A stretch of 64,000 bases of DNA from Solibacillus palustris (lineage in GTDB: Bacteria > Bacillota > Bacilli > Bacillales_A > Planococcaceae). Shown piece after piece: positions 9,001 to 17,812 of the stretch. Numbering within the stretch: position 1 is the stretch's first letter; each line of letters begins with the position of its first letter. The translations under genes were made by a program, and so were the position numbers. The notes under the pieces are model-generated. The model had not been told where the DNA came from, ran no database searches, and saw nothing but the letters and a program-made list of their open reading frames with translations. The stretch is from contig NZ_JAKZFC010000007.1 of NCBI RefSeq assembly GCF_022549215.1, positions 62,001-126,000 of the forward strand, written 5' to 3'.

Positions 9001-9429
9001 TTACGATTTTCGCAGGGGTCGCTCTCTCGGGGTAATGTTAATAATATAGTAACCTATGATTAAAACTAATATAACCGCTGCAAAAATAAGTGTATCCACT
9101 GCGGAATCATGTTCAACGATAATAAGCCGTAGCATCGCCGTAATTCCAATATACATAAAATAGCGAAGCGGGAAATGATAATCCTCTTTAAAGTATTTTA
9201 CAATCATAGTTATGAACTCGAAGTACAGGAAGAATACTAGAATTTTCGCAAAAAAATATTTGTATTCTTGCTTTTCACCGCCAACAATAAACTTTAAAAA
9301 CTCCACCATTTCAATAATAAGCATGACGCATAGAGCTAACGCAAGCACCGTTAAACCGACATTCAAAATCATTTGCAAAACTTTCGGCATTATTTCCTTA
9401 AATGGCTTAGGATCCGTTAAACGCTTCAT
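9001..9429 (-). CDS. psiE: PsiE family membrane protein
   Basis: 142 residues with four membrane segments. The hallmark block FLYFEFITMIVKYFKEDYHF and RYFMYIGITAMLRLIIVEHD match PsiE, named for phosphate-starvation induction in E. coli; its biochemical role is not known. ATG at 9429 follows GGAGGTGGG. Monocistronic: it has its own terminator, and the cyd terminator lies upstream. Confidence 0.88.
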   Translation of the reverse strand: MKRLTDPKPFKEIMPKVLQMILNVGLTVLALALCVMLIIEMVEFLKFIVGGEKQEYKYFFAKILVFFLYFEFITMIVKYFKEDYHFPLRYFMYIGITAMLRLIIVEHDSAVDTLIFAAVILVLIIGYYIINITPRERPLRKS

Positions 9430-9560
9430 TATTACCCACCTCCAGACGATATATTTTCAGATTATTCCATCATTTGGAGGATGTCAATTTTGTAAGCGAT
9501 TACTATTTCAAAAAATTTTTGGATTGCTAAAAAGAACTAATTTTTTCTAAAAATGCTTCA

Positions 9561-9595
9561 ATAAAAAGAGACACCTAATACCATTTAGGCGTCTC
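9561..9595 (-). terminator. Terminator of the cydABS operon
   Basis: On the minus strand GAGACGCCTAA pairs with TTAGGTGTCTC and is followed by TTTTTAT, just after the cydS stop. Confidence 0.9.
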
Positions 9596-9610
9596 CTGTT
9601 TCAAGATAGA

Positions 9611-9706
9611 TTAATGTGATTTTGTTTTTGTTGCGACAACGAACGCTGCAATAATCGCTAGCAATACGATCATAAATGGTGCATAGAATATTAAAAAGTC
9701 ACTCAT
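9611..9706 (-). CDS. cydS: Cytochrome bd oxidase small subunit, CydS family
   Basis: A 31-residue micro-protein starting MSDFLIFYAPFMIVLLAIIA and ending in a charged tail (TKTKSH). It is a single membrane helix with the N-terminal FLIFYAP pattern seen in CydS of Bacillaceae bd oxidases. ATG 9706 is preceded by AAGGAGAGG, and it starts 12 nt after the cydB stop codon. CydS sits beside CydA in the Geobacillus structure and is needed for the mature complex. It lies before the operon terminator. Easily missed because of its length. Confidence 0.88.
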   Translation of the reverse strand: MSDFLIFYAPFMIVLLAIIAAFVVATKTKSH

Positions 9707-9718
9707 GTTTTCCTCTCC

Positions 9719-10747
9719 TTATACATGCGTTTCATCTTCTCCTGAAATATATCCCTTGTTAAAGATAAATAGCTTAAATACTAAATAAATAGATGGTACA
9801 AGTAAACAAAGTCCCGCAATAAATGCTACAACAAGTACAATGGCCATCGTTTCATTTGTAAAGCTATCGTGAACCGTTAAATATGGGTACAACAAGTATG
9901 GATAATGTGAAATCCCATAGGCAAAAAATGCTGTCGCAAATTGGAAGATTAATAAGGTCACGGCTAAACCATACTTACTTTTTGCCCAAAGTAACCAATA
10001 CGTCGCTAAAAATAAGATTCCTGACACAATGAATAACCATGATAAATCAATCATTTGCTCATAATGCCAATTGTCAGTAGATCGCAGTTCAATTATGACG
10101 CCAAATGCGCTGATAATTAAAGGAATACCCCATACTAGTGCATATTTACGCATTAAATCACTCGCCTTTTGATCTCCAGCTTTTTGTGCATACCATGTTA
10201 AAAATATAGCGGAAATATAAAGTACGGCTGTCACACTTAAGGCGACAATCGACCAAGCGAGCGGACTGGTAAGTAATGCCCCGTAGTCTAATTGAGGACC
10301 CGCCTCGTTCATCATCACAAAGCCACCTTCAGAAATCGTCAAAACAACAGATAGAGATGCCGGAATAAATAATCCTGCTAACCCATAAGCCAGTGCATAC
10401 CCTTTATGACCTCGCATACCACTGTAGGATTCAAATGCATAGTAACTACCTCGAATTGTCAGTAAAATTAGCGCTACAGATGCTGGAACTAATAAAATTG
10501 TTCCGTAATAATAAGCTGTTTGCGGAAAGAACCCCACAATTCCAACAAAGAAGAACACTAAAAAGACGTTTGTAATTTCCCATACCGGCGATAAATAACG
10601 CTTGATGACTTTCGATAAAATATGATTTTTACCTGTAATCAAACTATATGCATTAAAAAATCCTGCCCCAAAATCAATCGACGCCACGATAACATAACCA
10701 AATAAGAAAATCCAAAGAACGGAAATACCTAATATTTCTAAACTCAT
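9719..10747 (-). CDS. cydB: Cytochrome bd ubiquinol oxidase subunit II
   Basis: 342 residues, eight to nine membrane segments, with the CydB opening LWIFLFGYVIVASIDFGAGFF and a C-terminal KLFIFNKGYISGEDETHV. CydB carries no heme but forms the pseudo-symmetric dimer with CydA in the cytoplasmic membrane. The ATG overlaps the cydA stop codon by 4 nt, showing translational coupling. cydS follows. Confidence 0.95.
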   Translation of the reverse strand: MSLEILGISVLWIFLFGYVIVASIDFGAGFFNAYSLITGKNHILSKVIKRYLSPVWEITNVFLVFFFVGIVGFFPQTAYYYGTILLVPASVALILLTIRGSYYAFESYSGMRGHKGYALAYGLAGLFIPASLSVVLTISEGGFVMMNEAGPQLDYGALLTSPLAWSIVALSVTAVLYISAIFLTWYAQKAGDQKASDLMRKYALVWGIPLIISAFGVIIELRSTDNWHYEQMIDLSWLFIVSGILFLATYWLLWAKSKYGLAVTLLIFQFATAFFAYGISHYPYLLYPYLTVHDSFTNETMAIVLVVAFIAGLCLLVPSIYLVFKLFIFNKGYISGEDETHV

Positions 10748-12078
10748 TGATGTACACCGCCTTTACGTGCTGCAATTTCCTTTTCAACAGGGTTGTTTTT
10801 AAACATTCGATGAAGCACAACCACACTTCCAATACCCAGAATTAAATACACAATACCAAAGGCAATGAACAGCCATTCGACACCAGTTGCTGTCGTAGCA
10901 CCAGCTTCTGTTCGCATTAATCCATATAATATCCATGGTTGACGTCCTAGCTCTGCTAGCCACCATCCTGCTTCAATGGCTACAAGCGATAAAGGCCCAC
11001 TTAAGACAATCAGCCATCTAAACCAACGAGCTTCAATCCATCCCCAATTTCTCCATTTCCCTAGTACAAAGGATAGAGAAAGGAAAATCATCAGCACACC
11101 AATTAACACCATAATATCAAAGAAGTAATGAATGATTAATGGTGGTCTTTCATCCTCTGAAAACTCATTTAACCCTGTAACTTCAGCATTAAAATCATCG
11201 CTCGCTAAGAAACTTAAAACCTTTGGAATTCGAATTTCATATTTGACTTCCTCGCCATCTAAAACACCGAAAAAGATTAAATCAGCACCTTCCTCTGTTT
11301 CAAAGTGCCATTCCGCTGCCGCTAATTTTTCAGGTTGATACTCTGCTAAATATTTCGCAGAGAAGTCACCAACAACAGCTGTCGCGATCGAGAAAATAAT
11401 CCCTAGTTTCATCATTAAATAAAGTGCTTTTTTGTGGTATACCTGTTCCTCACCTTTTAATAACTTATACGCAGCAATTGCAGCCAGTATAAAGGCAACC
11501 GTCATAAAGCTTGATGTTAATACGTGCCCAATTTTTGTTGGCATCGCTGGCGTAAACATTGCTAAAATTGGTTGGATATTAATTAATTCACCACCAACTA
11601 TATCGAAGCCACGTGGTGCATTCATAAAGGCATTGACCACCGTAATAAATACAGCTGACATCGAAGCACCAATTGCTACTGGGATAAGTAACAACATATG
11701 ATGCTTTGGGTTTTTAAAGCGATCCCAAGTATATAAGTAAATCCCTAAAAAGATTGCTTCAAAAAAGAATGCAAAAGTCTCCATAAATAAAGGCAGTGCA
11801 ATAATTTGTCCTGCCAACTCCATAAATTGCGGCCATAATAAAGATAGCTGTAGACCAATTACTGTGCCCGTTACAACACCTACCGCTACTGTGATCGTAA
11901 AGCCCCGTGCCCAACGACGAGCCATTAATGTATAGTGCTCATCATTTTTCTTATATCCTACATATTGAGCAATTAAAATCATGAGTGGTACACCGACACC
12001 AAGTGTTGCAAATAGTATATGGAAGGATAAAGTTAATTCTGTTAATGCTCTGCTCCAAAATACGGCTGAGTTTTCCAT
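10744..12078 (-). CDS. cydA: Cytochrome bd ubiquinol oxidase subunit I
   Basis: 444 residues, the short-Q-loop type common in Firmicutes. The heme b595 ligand His is in LSFHILFA (residue 20), a heme b558 ligand His in GHVLTSSF, and the conserved GRQPW block is near residue 360. CydA binds all three hemes and oxidises quinol, reducing O2 without proton pumping. GGAGG precedes the ATG. Its long 5' leader holds a conserved element and a possible micro-ORF, and the promoter lies near 12.3 kb next to a palindromic operator shared with cydDC. Confidence 0.96.
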   Translation of the reverse strand: MENSAVFWSRALTELTLSFHILFATLGVGVPLMILIAQYVGYKKNDEHYTLMARRWARGFTITVAVGVVTGTVIGLQLSLLWPQFMELAGQIIALPLFMETFAFFFEAIFLGIYLYTWDRFKNPKHHMLLLIPVAIGASMSAVFITVVNAFMNAPRGFDIVGGELINIQPILAMFTPAMPTKIGHVLTSSFMTVAFILAAIAAYKLLKGEEQVYHKKALYLMMKLGIIFSIATAVVGDFSAKYLAEYQPEKLAAAEWHFETEEGADLIFFGVLDGEEVKYEIRIPKVLSFLASDDFNAEVTGLNEFSEDERPPLIIHYFFDIMVLIGVLMIFLSLSFVLGKWRNWGWIEARWFRWLIVLSGPLSLVAIEAGWWLAELGRQPWILYGLMRTEAGATTATGVEWLFIAFGIVYLILGIGSVVVLHRMFKNNPVEKEIAARKGGVHQ

Positions 12079-12098
12079 GTTATTTGCCTCCTATTCCT

Positions 12099-12187
12099 TA
12101 GAAAAACACATTTCGAGCCAAATAGCGCGAAATGATGTTTTTACTTATATGGATTTCCTTGAAAAAGTTATATTCTCTTATCCACTA
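12099..12187 (-). promoter_or_regulatory. Conserved leader element, copy A (cydA 5' UTR)
   Basis: A stretch also found, with gaps, at 18441-18518. Shared blocks in minus-strand order are TAGTGGATAAGA, TTTTCAA, AATCCA, GCGCTATT and TGTGTTTTTCTA. In this copy AAAAACA plus CATTTCG pairs with CGAAATG plus TGTTTTT (one bulged base), a strong hairpin with a U-rich 3' side. TGGAT and ATCCA pair in both copies. It ends about 20 nt before the cydA start. Regulatory RNA or repeat is inference. Confidence 0.55.
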
Positions 12188-12262
12188 GAAAATCGCTGAA
12201 ACAATAGCCACCATCGCAATGGACGATAACGTGAAACTTGCAATCAAAAACCTTTTTTTCAT
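12185..12262 (-). CDS. Possible 25-residue membrane micro-protein in the cydA leader
   Basis: ATG 12262 opens a frame of 25 codons (MKKRFLIASFTLSSIAMVAI, ending in VSAIF), preceded by AAGAGGTG at 7-nt spacing. Two Lys and one Arg followed by one hydrophobic helix resemble a small membrane protein. It lies inside the cydA transcript downstream of the inferred promoter. It could be a real small subunit, a leader peptide, or chance. I do not recognise a family. Confidence 0.35.
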   Translation of the reverse strand: MKKRFLIASFTLSSIAMVAIVSAIF

Positions 12263-12306
12263 TTTTATTCACCTCTTTTAAAAGATCAATCTTACTAATG
12301 TAAATT

Positions 12307-12351
12307 ATTATAGTAAGATAATTCATCTTAAAATATAGGGGTTTACCACTA
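12307..12351 (-). promoter_or_regulatory. Inferred cydA promoter with 16-bp palindromic activator site
   Basis: The site at 12336-12351 reads TAGGGGTTTACCACTA, two 6-bp arms around a 4-bp centre. On the minus strand a TATAAT (12312-12307) follows after exactly 23 nt, and the -35 position (TATTTT) is poor. This is the layout of an activator-dependent promoter. The same site and spacing precede cydDC, so the adjacent NarL-type regulator is the likely binder. Confidence 0.6.
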
Positions 12352-12393
12352 TAACTGCTTAAAAATTTGAGCAGATTGTGGACAAAATTATAT

Positions 12394-12430
12394 AAAAAAA
12401 GCCCAACACCGTTTAACAGGTATTGAGCTT
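12394..12430 (-). terminator. Terminator of the NreBC-like operon
   Basis: On the minus strand GCTCAATACC pairs with GGTGTTGGGC (two G-T pairs) and is followed by a run of seven T. It separates the regulator gene from the cydA promoter. Confidence 0.88.
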
Positions 12431-12438
12431 CATCAGTA

Positions 12439-13074
12439 TTATTGGATATAGCCATTCGCTATGCCGTATTGAATTATTTCTGCCTTAGATTTGACTTTTA
12501 ATTTTTGCATAATGTTAGACTTGTGACTTTCTACGGTTTTAGAGCTAATAAATAGCTTTTCCGCAATTTGTACATTGGTATAGCCTAAAATTGTTAGGCG
12601 TACAATTTCTTGTTCCCGTGTAGAAAGTACATCACTTTTTTGCTTTCCTTTATTTTTAAATAATTTTTCAATTTGCTCAGGCGGTAATCCAACTTCGAAA
12701 TAGGTTTTGTTATGAATCACTGCTTGAATTGCCTCATACATAATGCCACCTTGACTATTTTTCAAAATATAGCCATCAGCTTCAACTTCGATTGCTTGTT
12801 GGATAAAAGCAACTTCATTATGCATTGTTAAAAAAATAATTTTTATATGAGGGAGATTCTTTTTAATTTCCTTTGTTGCTGTAAAACCGTCAATACCATT
12901 TGGAATCGAAATGTCCATTAATATTACATCTGGGTTCTTTTGGTACGCTAATTGGATGGCCTCCTCACCGTCATTCGCTTCTCCTACTACAGAAATATCA
13001 CCCTGATTTTCTAATAATAAAGCAATTCCTTTACGAATGAGAATATGATCATCCACTAATAAAACGTTAATCAT
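12439..13074 (-). CDS. NarL/FixJ-family response regulator, NreC-like
   Basis: 211 residues from ATG 13074, which overlaps the kinase stop codon by 8 nt (CGGAG precedes it). The receiver domain has Asp in VILMDISIPNG and Lys in ILKNS. The LuxR-type helix-turn-helix is near the C-terminus: LSTREQEIVRLTILGYTNVQIAEKLFISSKTVESHK. Its partner is the PAS kinase encoded immediately upstream. Position between cydA and cydDC, and a palindrome before both, suggest it controls bd oxidase synthesis (inference). Confidence 0.9.
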   Translation of the reverse strand: MINVLLVDDHILIRKGIALLLENQGDISVVGEANDGEEAIQLAYQKNPDVILMDISIPNGIDGFTATKEIKKNLPHIKIIFLTMHNEVAFIQQAIEVEADGYILKNSQGGIMYEAIQAVIHNKTYFEVGLPPEQIEKLFKNKGKQKSDVLSTREQEIVRLTILGYTNVQIAEKLFISSKTVESHKSNIMQKLKVKSKAEIIQYGIANGYIQ

Positions 13075-14101
13075 GCTCCGATCTCCAACTAGGTACGACG
13101 ACGTCAATCGATGTACCATTTCCTATCGTTGAATCAATGTCGAACTTTCCATTTAGTAAATCAATGCGTTCCTCCATATGCTTCAATCCTAAGCCCTCAC
13201 TTTGTATATTTTCTCGTTTAAATCCAATGCCGTTATCCCGAATATTCATATAAATATGCGTTTTATCCTTTACAATGCGAATTTGAACCTTATTGGCATT
13301 TGCATATTTTACTACGTTATGTAGAGCTTCTTGAATAACTCGATATAAGTTAATTTCTACTACCGGATCACAACGGTCTAAGCCTTTTGTTGAAAGCTCT
13401 ATTGAAATAGAAGGTAGATTTTTCATAATGTTTTCAATCATCATCCGAATCGTCGGTTCTAAACCTAATTGATCTAGGCTGTGTGGACGTAATTGATGCG
13501 AATAGGCATTAACATCATCCATCGCTTTTTGAAGTTCCTGCTGTACCTCTTTAATATATTGATTTAGTTTGTCATTATCTTTTATAAATGAATCAACGGC
13601 TTGTAAAGCCACTGAAACGGTGAATAATGATTGTCCGACCCCGTCATGTAGTTCTTGAGCAAGACGCTTATGCTCAGATTCTTTAGCTTCTATTAAGGCT
13701 CGAATCATTTTTTTGGTTGTTTCTACCTCTTGTGCTTTTTTAAATGTCTCTTGATCTCGCAGTACAAGTAAGTATTCTGTCTCACCTGTTTCATCACTCG
13801 AATAAATGGCAGCCGTACTCATTTCTACGTCAATTTTCATGCCGTGATAGGTAGGCATTTGAGATAGAAAAGAAGGAACTTCACTATTTGCTATCAAATA
13901 ACAGGTAGGTTCGCCCTCTTCTTTTTGCCTTTCCATACAAAATGTACAAAACGGCACAATGTCACTAATATTCCAGCCTGTTAATTTTTTGGCCGCTGGA
14001 TTCATCATCATAATTTTACGATTCGCTTTCATTATAATAATGCCATCTTGAATATGCTCATAAATATCTTTTAAATAATCAATCGGTGAACGAGATGTCA
14101 T
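13067..14101 (-). CDS. NreB-like sensor histidine kinase with cysteine-bearing PAS domain
   Basis: 344 residues from ATG 14101, which follows GAGGAGGA by 7 nt. A PAS domain covers about 10-120, HisKA_3 contains the phospho-acceptor His152 (QELHDGVGQS), and a HATPase domain with DNGIGF and GLGLKHMEER ends the protein. There is no membrane segment. Cys52, Cys55 and Cys67 match the C-x2-C-x11-C spacing of the first three cluster ligands of staphylococcal NreB, but the fourth position (70) is Ile. It could hold a labile Fe-S cluster or sense redox through thiols. Genome position ties it to cytochrome bd. Confidence 0.88.
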   Translation of the reverse strand: MTSRSPIDYLKDIYEHIQDGIIIMKANRKIMMMNPAAKKLTGWNISDIVPFCTFCMERQKEEGEPTCYLIANSEVPSFLSQMPTYHGMKIDVEMSTAAIYSSDETGETEYLLVLRDQETFKKAQEVETTKKMIRALIEAKESEHKRLAQELHDGVGQSLFTVSVALQAVDSFIKDNDKLNQYIKEVQQELQKAMDDVNAYSHQLRPHSLDQLGLEPTIRMMIENIMKNLPSISIELSTKGLDRCDPVVEINLYRVIQEALHNVVKYANANKVQIRIVKDKTHIYMNIRDNGIGFKRENIQSEGLGLKHMEERIDLLNGKFDIDSTIGNGTSIDVVVPSWRSEHD

Positions 14102-14222
14102 GTCACTCTCCTCCTCTTTATTTATTATCCCTCTTATAGCTTCTTTTTTAAACAATCCTGCCTGCATTCTAATAATGTCTGAATTGTTCAAACTCATCAT
14201 AAATAAAGCAATATAAATTATA

Positions 14223-14301
14223 AAGGGGTTTCCCGCTTATCAAATCATGCTTTTTTTAGTGGAAAACCCCTAGTTTTCTTTTAGAAAAATTAGCCTATTA
14301 T
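14223..14301 (+). promoter_or_regulatory. cydDC promoter region with two 16-bp palindromic sites
   Basis: Sites at 14223-14238 (AAGGGGTTTCCCGCTT) and 14257-14272 (TAGTGGAAAACCCCTA) share the pattern WAGNGG-N4-CCNCTW with the cydA site. Their centres are 34 bp apart. A TATTAT -10 box at 14296-14301 follows the second site after exactly 23 nt, as at cydA, and the -35 hexamer is poor. The region also separates cydDC from the divergent sensor kinase gene. Confidence 0.62.
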
Positions 14302-14321
14302 ATAAGAAAGGAGATGATGAT

Positions 14322-16052
14322 ATGCAGTTTTTACAGCATTTCATACATGCAGAAAAATCTAAATTATTTATGTTATTTTCTCTCTCATTTCTTATTGGGG
14401 GCAGCATTGTTTTACAAGGAATGAGCATCGTAAAAATCGTGAACCATGTTTTTATCGAAAAAGGTGATTTTTCACAGACATATATGTTCTTCGCGCACTT
14501 TCTATTAGCGATTATTGTAAGATTGGTAGCGCAGTTTACAATGGGAAGAATTGGGGGGCTCTTAGCGGAAGGCGTGAAACAATCGATTCGAGAGAAATTA
14601 TTCGAACATTGGTCTCTCACAGCAATGGAAAAGCACGTCGCCTCTCAAACCGGCGAAAAAGTCACGCTTTTAATTGATACAGTGGACCAGCTTGAAAGTT
14701 ATTACAGAGAATATATCCCTCAAGTGATTAAAACAATCATCGTACCAATCATGATATTAATTACGATCTTTATCGTTCATCCAAATAGCGGTTGGATTAT
14801 GTTGATTACCGCTCCTTTTGTTCCAATCACTTACATCATCATCGGAATGCAAACAAAGAAAAAATCGGAAGAACAATTAGATGCACTGAATCGCTTTTCA
14901 GGAAAGTTTTTAGATTTACTACAAGGCTTGCAAACGATTCGATTATTTGGTCAAAGTAAACAGCAGGAGCAAATTTTAGCCGACAGTAACGCGGGCTTTA
15001 TGTCACGTACGTTAAGTGTCTTAAAAATAGCATTTGCTTCTACGCTCTTTATCGAATTAATTGCTACACTTGGCATCGGACTCGTTGCACTCGAAATCGG
15101 CTTCCAAATGATTGTTTTTAAAACACTCACTTTTGCGCCTGCATTTTTTATTTTGACACTGGCACCCGAGTACTATAATTCGTTAAAAGAATTGGGCGCT
15201 GCATTTCACACAGGTCGTGGTAGTTTAGGCGCTGCAGCGTTGATTGAAGAACAGCTTAAACAACCAGAAAAGCCGGTTCACTGGGGAACAACCCCCTTAG
15301 CAATTCAACCTACAATCTCATTGCAAGATGCAAAATTTAGCTATTCAAATGGTCCAGTGATTGGTCCTTTATCTTTGACAATTCACCGTGGGCAAACGGT
15401 CGCCTTTATCGGACAAACCGGTCAAGGGAAAACATCGATTTTGAATATGTTAGCGAGCTTAACTGAACTAGATGGCGGCACACTGCTATTAAATGACGCA
15501 CCACGTAGTTCATATCGAGCTGAAGATTGGTATGCACAAACAAGTTATATTTCACAGCATCCTTATATTTTTGCAGGCACATTAAGAGAAAATATTTGTA
15601 TGGGACTTGAGATACCAGATGAAGAAATTAATGAAGCGCTACAAAAGGCACATTTACTCGACTGGCTAAATCATTTACCAATGGGGCTCGAAACACCCAT
15701 TGGAGAAGGTGGACTTGGCTTATCAGGCGGTGAAAAACAGCGAGTAGCCATTGCACGAGCATTTGTGAAAAAGCCTGCTATCGTATTTTTTGATGAGCCA
15801 ACTGCGGGACTAGATGTGATCACTGAAAAGTTATTAATGCAATCGATACGTGTATTACGTGAAACTGCTACGGTTATTATAGCTGCACATCAATATGAAA
15901 GCATACGTTTCGCAAATGTTATTCATATTGTAGAAGATGGCAACATCACAGCATCTGGAACACCGAAATCCTTAAAAAATCATCCATTTTACGAAAACCT
16001 ACGTAAAGGAGGGCTTAATCATGCAACAGTTATTACAGATGATATGGACTGA
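14322..16052 (+). CDS. cydD: Thiol reductant ABC exporter, CydD subunit
   Basis: 576 residues: six N-terminal membrane helices (1-310), then an ATPase with Walker A GQTGQGKTS, signature LSGGEKQRVAIARA and Walker B IVFFDEP. CydDC exports glutathione/cysteine-type thiols or binds heme and is required to assemble cytochrome bd; both subunits lie next to cydAB in many Bacilli. AAAGGAG precedes ATG 14322. The 3' end overlaps cydC by 32 nt. Confidence 0.92.
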   Translation: MQFLQHFIHAEKSKLFMLFSLSFLIGGSIVLQGMSIVKIVNHVFIEKGDFSQTYMFFAHFLLAIIVRLVAQFTMGRIGGLLAEGVKQSIREKLFEHWSLTAMEKHVASQTGEKVTLLIDTVDQLESYYREYIPQVIKTIIVPIMILITIFIVHPNSGWIMLITAPFVPITYIIIGMQTKKKSEEQLDALNRFSGKFLDLLQGLQTIRLFGQSKQQEQILADSNAGFMSRTLSVLKIAFASTLFIELIATLGIGLVALEIGFQMIVFKTLTFAPAFFILTLAPEYYNSLKELGAAFHTGRGSLGAAALIEEQLKQPEKPVHWGTTPLAIQPTISLQDAKFSYSNGPVIGPLSLTIHRGQTVAFIGQTGQGKTSILNMLASLTELDGGTLLLNDAPRSSYRAEDWYAQTSYISQHPYIFAGTLRENICMGLEIPDEEINEALQKAHLLDWLNHLPMGLETPIGEGGLGLSGGEKQRVAIARAFVKKPAIVFFDEPTAGLDVITEKLLMQSIRVLRETATVIIAAHQYESIRFANVIHIVEDGNITASGTPKSLKNHPFYENLRKGGLNHATVITDDMD

Positions 16053-17685
16053 TAAAAAAAATGTGCTCCTTGCCTTATTAGCTGGTACAGTGAGCGGTTT
16101 AACTGCGGTTGCCCTCTTTGCGCAAAGCGGTCTATTAATTTCAAAGGCAGCCCTTATGCCACCCTTTTACGTCATCTTGATTTTAACCGCCTTTTTAAAA
16201 TTATTTGGTGTCACAAAATCTGCAAGTAAATACGCTGAACGTTATATTTCACACCGCGTGACGTTTCAATTTATCAGTATTTTGCGACTGGATTTTTTTA
16301 AAAAGCTATTGCCGCAAGCACATGTACTCAATAATTATAAAAGTGGCGATTTGCTGGCACGTATTACAAATGATGTTGAAATGCTGCAAAACTTCTTTTT
16401 ACGTGTACTGTATCCACCTTTCATTGCGTTACTTGTATTTTTGGCAACGATTTTATTTACATTATTCTTTTCGCCATGGATTGCCTTCATTTTACTAATT
16501 GGAATAGTGTTAACAAGTATTGTCATTCCGTATGCTTTATTTCGTCGTCCATTTCAGACAGCAACTGCAGAAAAAAAGCAGCTAACTGTCAACGCAACGG
16601 AATATTTTTATGGTTATCGAGATCTGCTTCTTCATAATCAATTACAAGCGAGTAAAAAGACGTTATCGACATTACACACAAGCTACTCCTCAACTCGTAG
16701 AAAAGAGCTTGACCGAGAACAAACTTCTTATTTATGGAACCAGCTCATTGCCCTTCTTACAGGCTTTAGTGTTGTTTTTGTCGGTGCTTACCTTACTACG
16801 ATCGGGCAATTAGAAGGTGTGTATTTAGCGATGATTGTGCTCGTATCATTAACCGTTTTCGAATCCGCCGTACCACTTTCAATGGTGCCTATTTTTGCAA
16901 AACATACGAAAAAAGCGATAGAACAACTTGAAGAGATTACCTCGAAAAAAATAACAGATGGCACAATAGATTTAATTGATTTAAAGCAGTCCATTCAGTT
17001 AAGGAATGTATCCTATCAGTATCCTTCAGCTACACGATTAGCGATTGAAAATATTACAATGGACATCCGAGCGGGTGAGAAAGTGGCGATTATCGGACCG
17101 AGTGGCTCTGGTAAATCTACACTGCTGCAGCTTTTCATGAAGGAATTTAAAAGAAATCATGGGGAATTCTTTATTGGAGATGATGACATTGATCGCATTC
17201 GTATCTCTTCTCTATACGAGCATATGAGTACGATGTTACAGCACAATCATTTTTTCTCTGGCACGATTAAAAGTAATTTACTGTTTGCTAATCTTAAAGC
17301 AGCAGACGTTACCTTACAGCAGGCACTTACAAAAGCATGCCTCACAAAAAATTTAGAAGACCCTATCTTCGAAAAAGGTGGCAATCTCTCTGGTGGTGAA
17401 AAACAGCGTTTAGCCTTTGCTCGACTCCTTTTAAAAGAAAGTGATTTATGGATTATAGACGAGCCATTTACAAGCTTAGATATACAAACAGAGCAAGCCT
17501 TATTTAACACGCTTATGAACGAAGCACATAAAAAAACGTTAATCATGGTTACACATAAGCTAACAAATCTAGATCAATTTGATTGCATTTTTGTCATGCA
17601 GCAAGGACAAATTGTAGAATCTGGTACCGAAGAACAATTATTAGCAAAACAAGGGTTATACTATTCGATGTATCACAAAAAATGA
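16021..17685 (+). CDS. cydC: Thiol reductant ABC exporter, CydC subunit
   Basis: 554 residues: membrane domain (1-310), then an ATPase with Walker A GPSGSGKST, signature LSGGEKQRLAFARL and Walker B LWIIDEP. It starts at ATG 16021 after AAAGGAGGG, inside the end of cydD, so the two are made in fixed ratio. It forms the heterodimer with CydD in the cytoplasmic membrane. A terminator follows. Confidence 0.92.
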   Translation: MQQLLQMIWTDKKNVLLALLAGTVSGLTAVALFAQSGLLISKAALMPPFYVILILTAFLKLFGVTKSASKYAERYISHRVTFQFISILRLDFFKKLLPQAHVLNNYKSGDLLARITNDVEMLQNFFLRVLYPPFIALLVFLATILFTLFFSPWIAFILLIGIVLTSIVIPYALFRRPFQTATAEKKQLTVNATEYFYGYRDLLLHNQLQASKKTLSTLHTSYSSTRRKELDREQTSYLWNQLIALLTGFSVVFVGAYLTTIGQLEGVYLAMIVLVSLTVFESAVPLSMVPIFAKHTKKAIEQLEEITSKKITDGTIDLIDLKQSIQLRNVSYQYPSATRLAIENITMDIRAGEKVAIIGPSGSGKSTLLQLFMKEFKRNHGEFFIGDDDIDRIRISSLYEHMSTMLQHNHFFSGTIKSNLLFANLKAADVTLQQALTKACLTKNLEDPIFEKGGNLSGGEKQRLAFARLLLKESDLWIIDEPFTSLDIQTEQALFNTLMNEAHKKTLIMVTHKLTNLDQFDCIFVMQQGQIVESGTEEQLLAKQGLYYSMYHKK

Positions 17686-17734
17686 GTTCGTCAGATGACT
17701 TCCTATTTTCATTTCATTACGGTTCAATAATAAA

Positions 17735-17775
17735 TAAAAAAAGTGAAATCGCAGTCAACGGTTTCACTTTTTCTT
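17735..17775. terminator. Bidirectional terminator between cydC and the methyltransferase gene
   Basis: AAAAAAGTGAAA pairs with TTTCACTTTTT around a 13-nt loop; T runs on both strands suit the convergent genes. Confidence 0.88.
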
Positions 17776-17812
17776 ATGTCCTGACTCTGTAACGGAAAGA
17801 CGTTTCATCACT

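Noticed and set aside
14222-14282. Apparent terminator hairpin (GGGGTTTCCC with GGAAAACCCC) before cydD
   Set aside because: The two arms are separate 16-bp palindromes also present before cydA at the same promoter distance, so operator sites explain them better; the loop would also be long.
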